This document shows positions 55,955-64,000 of a stretch of DNA of 64,000 nucleotides, one piece after another. Under the pieces are notes generated by a model. That model ran no database searches. It worked only from the letters and a program-made list of their open reading frames with translations, and was not told the DNA's origin. Every line of letters starts with the position of its first letter. The first letter of the stretch is position 1. Origin of the DNA: Eucommia ulmoides (lineage: Eukaryota > Streptophyta > Magnoliopsida > Garryales > Eucommiaceae); assembly GCA_016647705.1 (NCBI GenBank), contig CM028335.1, forward strand, positions 42,634,526 through 42,698,525, written 5' to 3'. The position numbers and the translations under genes are program-made.

Positions 55955-57240
55955 TAATTATTGTCTTCTATATAAATTGTTAAATTATATTTTCGTATTA
56001 AATTGAAGAAAAAAAATGTTTGTAAAATATAAAGTTTTACGATGTTAAATGGATAATTTTATCATATCAAGTGGATCAAGTAAAAAATTTAAAGGTGAAA
56101 AATATTTTTTATTATCCTGCTATACCATAATTGTCTTCTCGTCAAGAGAGCATGTTGTGCCAGATTTTGATATATGTTGTTACATGTCAGGCAAATCCTG
56201 CAGGATAGATATATGTTGTTACTTATCAGGCACATCCTGCAGAATGGTTGCTTCTACCATTGGAGATATTGAATGACTCTGACACTGATAACCACCTTAG
56301 ATGACACAATTATACAGGTTACGGTACTGTCGTAACTCCCGATCATGAGGCGAAATGATCCTATGACTAGTAGAGAAATATGTGTACGATACTTTATAAT
56401 ATATCAAAATAATTTAATTGGTTGATTTAAAAGTATCATTCTATTGTATGGTAGTAGTGGAATTTTATTCCGGCCTAGTGTGCGGTTATATTATATTATA
56501 TTTTGAAACGTGGTATTTGATAAATATATTTGGTCTATAAATTCTTTTTTATATTATGAGGATATCGTGTGCATTATCTTCTATTTAAATTGTCAAATTA
56601 TATTTTCGTACTAAAATGTGGAAAAAAAAAAAAGGTTTATTAAAATGGATTATTTTATAACGTTACGCAGATCAAGTAAATTTTTAAATGTGGAAAGTGA
56701 TTTTTATTATTCGTCTACGCCATAGTTGTCTTTTCGTTAGGAGGGCATGTCCTGCGAGATATAGATATATGTTGTTACCTGTCAGGCAAGTCATGTAGAG
56801 TGGATATACGTTGTTACTTGTCAGGCAAATCTTGCAGGGTGGATATACGTTGTTACATGTCTAGCAAGTCCTGCAGGGTGAATATATGTTGTTACTTGTC
56901 AGACAAGTCCTGTAGGGTGGTTGCTCCTATCATTAGAAATATTAAATGGTCCTAACATTGATAGCCACCTTAGATGACATAGATGGACAGGTTGCAGTAC
57001 TGTTATAACTCCCCGTCGTGAGGTAAACAATCATATGGCTGACAAAGAAGTATGTTATTTTATTATATATAAGTGAGTTGACCAGTTGATTTAAATTCAG
57101 TTGTTTTGTTACAATAATATTTTTGTTGGGGTTTGGATACTGTCTAGTATGGTTATATTTTATTGGAAATTGGATTTTGATAAAAAATAAAAAAATAAAA
57201 AAAAATACATGATTCATAAAATATTTTTATATTATGAAGA
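55955..57240. repeat. Large tandem duplication (about 0.6 kb) inside family N copy 2
   Basis: 55955-56570 and 56571-57240 share in order: ATTATATTTTCGTA, a GATCAAGTAAA block, the palindrome minisatellite (56165-56245 and 56765-56930), then CCACCTTAGATGACA and a tail with TCATATGGCT or similar. The offset grows from 613 to 673 bases because the second minisatellite has more units. Confidence 0.8.
56765..56930. repeat. Paired-palindrome minisatellite (family N copy 2)
   Basis: Four units of about 42 bp, GTTACNTGTCAGGCAAGTC followed by CTGCAGGGTGGATATA: the reverse complement of the array at 29985-30345. Two further units are at 56165-56245. Confidence 0.85.
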
Positions 57241-57744
57241 CAGTACACCGATATATTCATAAAAAAAAATCGTTAGTCCACTACTAACGATTGATAGAGT
57301 CGGAGTATAGGATAATTATTGAAATTTGACTAGGGGCTTTATGTAATATTTTATTTATATAGTTAGTTTACAAGTGTCATGACAATAAAATACTCTTATA
57401 GACCCCTTATAACATAAGGACTTTATTTAGGTTCAATTTCACATAATAACAACTTTCAAAACTCTCAATTAAATCCCCAAAGTATTTCTCAATCTCAATT
57501 AAATAGATTAGAATTAATTTCAAGTACCAAATTGAGAAACATTAATATTTAATAAACCATATTGAAATGATTTAATTAGTATATGAATCATATCTTAAAT
57601 ATAGAGAATATCATTTAAATCTCTCTCAAATCCTAATAAAAAATTACTACTCTTAGATTTAAAATCGAATCAAACAATATCTTGAACCAGCACATTCAGT
57701 CGATTGCCCAACGCCGCTTGCATCCAAACCATCGCCGCAACGAT
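57241..57744 (+). other. Family N copy 2 internal region, part 2, non-coding
   Basis: AT-rich sequence without a coding frame. Confidence 0.5.
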
Positions 57745-57748
57745 TATA

Positions 57749-57930
57749 GGTCGACCGCTTGGTCGACTCGCAAATTCAGAGAGTTTGTCATGCTTTCACT
57801 GGTCGACCGCTTGATCGACTCACAGATTTAGAAAGTTCATATGTTTTCATAGGTCGATCGGTTAGTCGACTCTTCAATTCTAGATGTTTCATCTTCCTTC
57901 TCTGGTCGACTCCTCAGTCGACTGCCTCCT
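57749..57930. repeat. GGTCGACC paired-palindrome array
   Basis: Four units, 51-52 bases apart, starting at 57749, 57801, 57852 and 57904. Each has GGTCGACCGCTTGGTCGACT or a close variant: two GTCGAC palindromes a few bases apart. Not present in family N copy 1. Confidence 0.87.
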
Positions 57931-58443
57931 TTTAAATCACTTCCCTGATCTCGTTTCTAACCTACTTTCTTTTACGATTTCGCCCCTTTATCCATTTTTA
58001 TATTTAAATAAGCTCCACTAATATTCTCATATTCTATTTTAGTCATTCAAAAATATTTCTTTTTAATTCACATAAGAGTAAATAAATATACTTAACAAAA
58101 ACACACATAAAATATAAAATTCTTTTTGTGTCATGTGTGTGTTCCTAAATGAGATATTAAGAATTAATATTTACCAGAGTTGTTTTCCCTAATTTCTTCA
58201 AACTCTTAATACTTTTTTATCATCTTGATATCTTCATTAAACATCCATTCAATTTGACATCTTCATTACTGGAACTTTAAATCACTGAGACACTTGATCA
58301 AATATTAGTTCCACCAAAATATCAATATTTAATTGTTCATCAAAATCTTGGGATCAACAGGTTATTATTTAACCGAGAGTGACTAATACGGTGCGATTCT
58401 AAATTATTATTGCTTTGAACGAAATTTCATGGATAAAATTTAT

Positions 58444-58458
58444 TTAAGGGGGATAGAT
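58444..58458 (+). other. Family N copy 2 polypurine tract
   Basis: TTAAGGGGGATAGAT directly before the 3' LTR; nearly identical to that of copy 1. Confidence 0.82.
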
Positions 58459-58828
58459 TGTAATACCCTGAAAATTTATATTTTTGAAAAATATTATTTT
58501 ATATAAATTTGATATTTTTAGGATTGTTTTGTAAATTTATGGTATAAATAATATTTGATAATTTTTGGAAGTTAAATGTTTATTTTAAATTGATTTTAGA
58601 AGTTTTGGGACTAATGTGTTATTTAAAATATACTTTTAAGAATTTTATGATAAAATTAATATTTTTTATTTTATTTTAAGGGGATATTTGTATAAATTAA
58701 TTAATTAATAAATGGCTCAAATAAGTTTTATTCTTAAATAAGGAAACTCACATGCACCATATATATTTGGAGATATTCACAGGTTAACACGTATATATGT
58801 TGATAATAATAATAATAAAGGTTAACAC

Positions 58829-58892
<64 letters not shown>

Positions 58893-59596
58893 GAGGGAGT
58901 TCTCATAATTGGGATCAGGGACTGGAGGCATAAGAGGAGGAGTTAAATGGAACCTATGATATTTAATCATTATAGTTATAGCTAAATAATGGGTTTCATA
59001 TGTTCTTTTTTAGTATTCCGATTCCGGTTCGAATTTTGGCTTCAGATTTCAGGTAGAATTTCTAACTCTTTTATTATATGTATTTAATTTCTCTAGTATG
59101 AGATTTACGTTATTATTATTGTTGAATTTTAACTGTTAATTTCCATGAAATAATGATGATTATGTAAAAAATAATGTGAAAATTATGCCAATGTATTTTA
59201 TTTGTTGTATTAATTAAATACACGTATTAAAGAGGTTGAAATTCTACTGAGCGTTGGCTCACAACACCACAGTTTTGATTACACAACCGGCAAGAGAAAA
59301 ACGACAACAAGAATTTTAGTTGAATTTCTATTTAAAATTGTAATAGTTGTATTTATCATTCACCGTAGTAAAATCGATTTGATAAATCGGTAAATTATAA
59401 ATTCGATAATTATAATTATCACCGCTGCATTGTAAATTAAAATATTTTTATAAAACGAATTATTGATTATTTGTCATCATTACATTGTAAAATTTAACGA
59501 ATTTTTTATAGAATAAAAATTCAGTAAATCGATTTTAGCATTAAATACTCCAAAGGGAGAAACTGCATGGAGGCCTTAGGAAATCAGGTCGTTAGA
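58459..59596 (+). repeat. Family N copy 2, 3' LTR
   Basis: 1138 bp, TGTAATACCCTG to CAGGTCGTTAGA. It includes an (AAT)n run at 58836-58891 that makes it longer than copy 1. The end aligns with the reverse of 28324. Confidence 0.82.
58836..58891. repeat. (AAT)n microsatellite
   Basis: About 18 AAT units inside the LTR; the leucine-only frame on the minus strand is an artefact of it. Confidence 0.95.
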
Positions 59597-59601
59597 GTAA
59601 T

Positions 59602-59980
59602 CGTTGAGGAAGTTGAGCTGCTTGTGCCCCGTCGTTGCATCGATCGTGATGTCGATCCTTGGGAGGAGGAAGAAGTCATTTGGGTAGGCCCTGTGTAGAT
59701 CCTTAAAGTCGTCGAAAATTCACTATTTATTACCGGCCTTAGGAGCCAGGACAACTTTGGCGAGCCAGTCCGAGAATTTAACCTCTTCCACGACATCCGA
59801 CCTGACGAGCTTGTCCATTTCTTCTTCAATTATCTCATGTTGGTCTGGGTGAAACTTTCTTCTTTTTTGGCGAACAGGCTGGTGGTGCGCGTCGGCATGG
59901 AGCCGGTGCATGGCCATATTGGGATCAATCCCAGGAAGTTCATTATGCGACCAGGCGAAAACGTTGTAATTCTTCCTCAA
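59602..59980 (-). pseudogene. Tat2 reverse transcriptase, N-terminal part
   Basis: From 59980: NYNVFAWSHNELPGIDPNMA, HQPVRQKRRKFHPDQHEII, then SDVVEEVKFSDWLAKVVLAP. A frameshift follows, and the next frame ends at DATTGHKQLNFLN just before the nested element. It continues at 54830 with YAGYNQI. Confidence 0.86.
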
Positions 59981-61030
59981 TAGCTCGATGAGCTCGGTTC
60001 GCTGCTCAGCCTATCATCATCGTCTCTCGGCGATGGTGGGGTGCATGTGTACTTCGACCAATTTTTCATTAGGTCAAGGGCCGGGTTCTTCATCCCGAGG
60101 ATCATCGATCGACACAGGCATGGCGTTCTTGACCTGCGCCACTAGCTTGAGAGAGGGATTAGAAAGGGTCCACGAGCTCGGGCTCTAACTGTAATTGTTA
60201 TTTCTTCTCCATTGCCCTCCTCGCGTAGGCCCATGCAGTTTCTTGATTCCCCTGGACTTCACCTACCCCAAAGTCGGTAGGGAACTTCATTTTCTAGTGA
60301 TACAGTGAGCAAACAACCTTCAGAGCAGCCACAGTAGGCTGACCCATAATTGCATTGTAAGGTGACGGTCTGTCCACGATGAGGAAATTCGACCAAATGG
60401 TAGCCGTTTTGGGCCTGGATCCAACCGTGAAGGTCAGCGAGACCCATCCAACTGAGTTGATGACATCCCTTCCAAAATCGGCAGAGTGGGTTTTATGGGC
60501 TGCACGACGCTAGAGTCCACGCTCATTCTATCAAAAGCCCACGTGAAGATGATGTTGGCTGAGCTGCCATCATCGACAAGTATCTTGGTCATCTTAAAAA
60601 TCTTAACTAGGGCTCAGATGACCACGACATCATCATGTGGTACGTGCACCCTTTTAGGTAGGTCTTACTAAATGAGATGACGTTATGCAACGCAACATTT
60701 ATCGTACTAACCTCATACACGTCCTGTTTGGCCTTCCTCTTACCTTTGCTTTCATACCTCTTCTGAGAGAAAGATGTTTTGCCATCGAGACCCAATCCTC
60801 CATTGATGACGTTAATCTCGCCATCGACCCTCAGGTCGGCATCGCTGCCAGTGTTATCTTCCCAGGGTAGAGATCGATTGTCATTCCTTCTGAATCGCTG
60901 ACCTTAGTGTTCATCACGATGGTCATTCTCCCCGACTCAATCTTCACTTGCTCGACGAAAATGATTGCCGAGGTAACCTCATCTGATGAGGGCCTCTATT
61001 TCTCCCTTTACTTGGAAACAGTCCTCGATG
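59981..61030 (-). pseudogene. Tat2 protease and linker
   Basis: The active site region near 60590-60520 reads TKILVDDGSSANIIFTWAFD (family form VDGGSS). Upstream is a HDDVVVIWALVKIFK-like strand. On both sides are charged linkers with stops. Cleaved the polyprotein; now broken. Confidence 0.75.
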
Positions 61031-62590
61031 ACATGATCGCAATTCTTATGGAAGTCGTAGTATTTATCGGCCGACCTGCCTAAAGACTTCCTCCTGAAGG
61101 GAGGGGCAGGTGGGAAGATTCTCTTCCCGGCGTTCTTGGTAAAGATTGTGGCAACAGATGGGGTGAGGGGTGTGAAACCATACTTGCGAGGGCTTGGGGT
61201 GGCCTTCTATCGCCGGGCAAAGGTCCCAATCGATCTTCTACTTGGAGCCTCCTGGAGGCTTGAGCTAAGCTCAGCCCTTCATCAGGCCGACCCTTCTTCT
61301 TGAGGAGTTCTTCTCTCTCCTTCTTCATCCGGTCGAGGAGGTCAGTTTTGTAGTAACTGTTGCCAAGATCCAAAGCTTTGCGAAGGCACGACGCTGGCCT
61401 TGAACTTAGATCGTAGGAGAGTCTCCGATGCCTTAATTCGCCGATAAAGGTATTGAGGGCCACGACATCGGACACCCCTTCACAGGTGAAGGATTCCATC
61501 CAGAACCTGTGGACGTAATTGCCCAAGTTCTCATTTGCTTCCTACCTAAGGACGAGAATGTAAGTAACAGTCTTGGGCCTGTATCTGGATCGGTCGAACC
61601 TCTCCAGGAATTATTCCTCGAGCTGGAGAAAGGTGGAGATTAAGGCCGATAACAGGTCGTTGAACGATATCCGAGTAGGGCCTGCCAGACCAAGCGAGAA
61701 AAACTTGTATCTCACTATGTTGGAGGTAGTGTACATATCCATGTGGGAGACATAGATGGAGAGATGATATATGGGATCGGTTGTCCCATCGTATTGGGCC
61801 ACCGACGGATTGGGGAATTGATATGGGATAGACTTGTCTACGATCTTACTAATGAAAGGGGATCTGACCCCAGTGTCCAGTTTGGCTATTCTTCCGGCGT
61901 TACGCATTTGATTGAAAGCGACCTCTATCTCAGCTATGTGTCATTCCATTACGACCTCTCCTCTTACCAGGACGACGACCTGATTGGCGGCGGCTTGGGC
62001 TTCACGCCTCCAAGCTTGTGATAGAGAGTGGGACTCTACCTCTTGAATTTGGCAAAACCAGCAAGACCAGTACTCGAACGGATTCTGGCGACTATACTCC
62101 CGGGCTGACGGCAACCCCAGTCTATCCTCGGATCGTCTCCCACACGTCGACTGATACATAAACCTCAAGGTAACGGGGAAGAAGGGTCGTGTTCCCTCTC
62201 CCTAATTGTCGAGTCAACGGCCTGAGGCCGAACCCGTGCCACCTGTCTGTGAGAGGTGACCACTCGATCATCGGACTCTTCTAGATGGGCCCTCTCCCCT
62301 ACAATATAGAGATCTGGTCTCTCTTGAACTAGGGCTGGTGGAAGGAGAAAGAGGAGGATATTGAAGTAGTATTGGAACTTGCCGAGCTGGCGTTCCACGT
62401 TATCGAGCCTAGAGGCATCAATGGTCCCGGAAGTTTAGCCTAAGCAGACGCTTGAGGCCAGGACTAGGGGATAAGATTATCCTTCAATCTTGATATTTCG
62501 TCCTTATATATTGATATTTTTACCTTCGACTAGACGACGAGTTGTAGCCCTGGTTTCCGATCTTAGTGCACATGACATGTCTTCGGTGGG
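61031..62590 (-). pseudogene. Tat2 gag
   Basis: The N-terminal half (62590-61960) is poorly conserved, with REREHDPSSPLP and similar. The capsid region (61907-61611) has SIPYQFPNPSVAQYDGTTDP and VRYKFFSLGLAGPTRISF. Then GNYVHRFWMESFTCEGVSDV and LGNSYYKTDLLDRMKKEREE (61526-61290). Stops and frame changes separate the blocks. Confidence 0.82.
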
Positions 62591-62705
62591 TTTGCTATTC
62601 TCCGCGGCGTTTTGGTTCCCTAATCACAAAGAGTGTCCAGACCTTGTGTTCATCAAACCTTAGCAAAGCAGGTACCTGATTATTTGGAGAAGGCTGTTTG
62701 TGCGC

Positions 62706-62726
62706 TTTCCACAGACGGTGCCAAAC
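62706..62726 (-). other. Tat2 primer-binding site
   Basis: Minus strand: GTTTGGCACCGTCTGTGGAA next to the 5' LTR. The closest of the three Tat sites to the usual TTGGCGCCGTCTGTGGGAA. Confidence 0.82.
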
Positions 62727-63080
62727 TGTTGATGTCAAAAAATAATCCAACCAACAGTATGGTCTGGTCACCCTTTGGCGGGGAGAGCTCCAACTGATCT
62801 GGAGATGAACTTCGTCTTTGATAGGGCCCTTGACCCGAGTTGGATAGGCGTTATCCGGCCCCCTGTCCAAGCTAGAGGGTTCAGTCCTGCTGGTCTCTTT
62901 ATTCATACCGCTGTCCGGGCTGAGCTCCAATCTGTTACCTGCACACAAGACCTGCCGGGGGGGGGGGGTTCTCGGCATGTTCCCTCCAGCGTGAGAGTAA
63001 GAGCTCAGGAGGAAGAAAACAGGTCATTTGGAGAAAAGCTATTACCTCGATCTGCTTGGCGTATTTTCGCGTATATATAT
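62727..63080 (-). repeat. Tat2 5' LTR, truncated
   Basis: Starts TGTTGATGTCAAAAAATA and matches 48578-48930. Homology ends at GCGTATA, where a short TA run begins; about 390 bp are missing, including the promoter part. Confidence 0.85.
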
Positions 63081-63288
63081 ATATATATTCCATCTTACAA
63101 AAGAAAAGAAAGAGGAAGAAAAGAATTGAATGAACAATGAGGATAGAGAATGATTCTTAAGCGAGGAATAAAATAATAGGAAGAAAACAAAAATGAGAAC
63201 AAAAATTACATGGAAATCCATTACAATGATGGAAAAGTGGACTAACAACAAATGAAATTATGATATTTTTTGTGAAAAAAGTATTTTC
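63081..63288. other. Unclassified AT-rich DNA
   Basis: Purine-rich (AAAGAAAAGAAAGAGGAAG) and AT-rich; no gene seen. Confidence 0.5.
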
Positions 63289-63749
63289 TGTTGATTATAT
63301 CTCATAATCACAATAAAATGAAATTGAATAATAATCTAAACCATACATAAATACTATGACACAATAATAAAGAACGATAATTGAATACATACATGTTTGG
63401 GCTATCGCAAGAGATGAAATCTGTCGCAACGGATTACTAACTATTCCTCACTATGATATAGATTTCGTGATGGCAGCTCTCAATTGGAAGAAACCCTTAA
63501 TCTAGACTAGGGAGATGATCTAATTATATATATTAGGGTTTCTCGTTGGGCCCTCCTATAACGGGCTTCAACGAAACCCTGAACCTACACTTGTCACTTA
63601 ATTAGGCTTCCACATAAAAGATGCCATAACCCAGATCAAAATATGATCACTGATTATTTGGGCTGCTTATATATAATAGACTATCCATTAACCTATTTTT
63701 GTAAAATAATTTATTCAATTAATGTTAGTCCACAAAGTTTTTTTCAACA
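63289..63749 (-). repeat. Probable Ty1/copia LTR
   Basis: A PPT lies right of it on the minus strand, and the LTR then starts TGTTGA. The far end, TGTTGA at 63289 on the plus strand, gives 6-bp inverted ends TGTTGA...TCAACA and a length of 461 bp, usual for copia. The left edge is tentative. Confidence 0.65.
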
Positions 63750-64000
63750 TTCTCCCACTGGGGCTAAATTAATTGAATAAATTTAATTTAAAAAAAAGAC
63801 TCTTGGGTAAATAACATAAAAAAATTATTTTTGTGTGACTACACATTTTTTTTAAAGAAATGATAGTCTATAAGTAATATTTTGATAAACTTATCCGATC
63901 TAACATGATCTTAATATTGGATTATGATAGTCTATATGTTAATCTCAACAAACATAAGACCCTTCATACTCACAAATACTTATAACCATATCGACATGGA
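63750..64000 (-). mobile_element. Copia-type element, 3' internal end, cut by window edge
   Basis: Begins with the PPT CCCCAGTGGGAGAA on the minus strand, the usual copia form. The remaining 235 bases are AT-rich and show no clear protein motif; the coding region would lie right of the window. Confidence 0.65.

Larger units (their letters stand above)
54831..59596 (+). mobile_element. Non-autonomous LTR element (family N, copy 2), 5' LTR truncated
   Basis: Plus orientation. The 5' LTR starts TATAATACCCCC at 54831 but homology to the 3' LTR stops near 55020. The 3' LTR is 58459-59596 (TGTAATACCC...CGTTAGA), with the PPT before it. Flanks ATAAG and GTAAT agree at three of five positions. Removing it joins Tat2 RT sequence (FLN to YAGYNQI). 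Internal minisatellites match copy 1 in reverse. No coding genes. Confidence 0.85.
48578..63080 (-). mobile_element. Tat2 Ty3/gypsy element, with antisense gene and two nested elements
   Basis: Minus orientation. The 3' LTR is 48578-49321. The 5' LTR starts at 62727 but is cut off near 63080, where a (TA)n run begins, so no duplication can be tested. Gag, protease, RT, RNase H, second RNase H and part of integrase lie on the minus strand. A plus-strand gene lies between integrase and the 3' LTR, as in Retand-like Tat elements. An Athila solo LTR (51828-53305) and family N copy 2 (54831-59596) are nested inside. Confidence 0.9.

Noticed and set aside
58734-58970. Frame with a long leucine run
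   Set aside because: Produced by the (AAT)n microsatellite; not a membrane protein.
59584-59829. Minus-strand frame running from Tat2 RT to 59584
   Set aside because: Only the part right of 59602 is RT; the rest reads into the LTR of family N copy 2, so the full frame is not one gene.

Overview
This is a piece of a plant nuclear genome, most likely a eudicot. The evidence is the set of plant-specific LTR-retrotransposon lineages (Athila, Tat, chromovirus and Ty1/copia), an AT-rich background with microsatellites, and one plant cell-wall gene of the leucine-rich-repeat extensin (LRX) type. I cannot name the species. I saw no rRNA, tRNA, CRISPR or bacterial-style features. Almost everything outside 44.9-48.6 kb is nested, decayed mobile DNA. 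Element boundaries were set by matching LTR ends, target-site duplications (TSDs), primer-binding sites (PBS) and polypurine tracts (PPT) by eye.

Layout. (1) 1-19468: a minus-strand Tat-type Ty3/gypsy element (Tat1). Its integrase gene is split by a structurally complete minus-strand Athila element at 1033-14006 (TSD CTGGG). (2) 19469-21361: apparently gene-free DNA with a CA/TA microsatellite. (3) 21362-24054: a 2.7-kb solo LTR with a perfect TSD. (4) 24488-35650: a Ty1/copia RT-RNase H remnant split by a chromovirus at 24829-35483 (TSD GCAAA). The chromovirus holds a Mutator-like MITE (9-bp TSD), a non-autonomous LTR element (28324-32502, TSD TTTTA) and a solo LTR (33427-34504). (5) 36783-44923: the 5' part of a third Tat element (Tat3), interrupted by an Athila deletion derivative (36883-42847, TSD ATACC). 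(6) 46064-48277: an intact single-exon LRX gene. (7) 48578 to about 63080: a minus-strand Tat element (Tat2) carrying an Athila solo LTR and a second member of the non-autonomous family seen at 28-32 kb. It also has a plus-strand (antisense) accessory gene with its own TATA box and two frame-preserving introns. (8) 63289-64000: an LTR and PPT of a copia-type element running off the right edge.

Only the LRX gene looks like a functioning host gene. The retroelement genes all carry stops, frameshifts or deletions. The nesting gives a relative order: the Tat and copia hosts are older, and the Athila, chromovirus and non-autonomous elements entered them later. A recurring theme is that unrelated elements carry arrays of paired short palindromes: CGCCTAGGCG in Athila, CCTGCAGG/CCTGACAGG in the non-autonomous family, and GTCGAC in its second copy.
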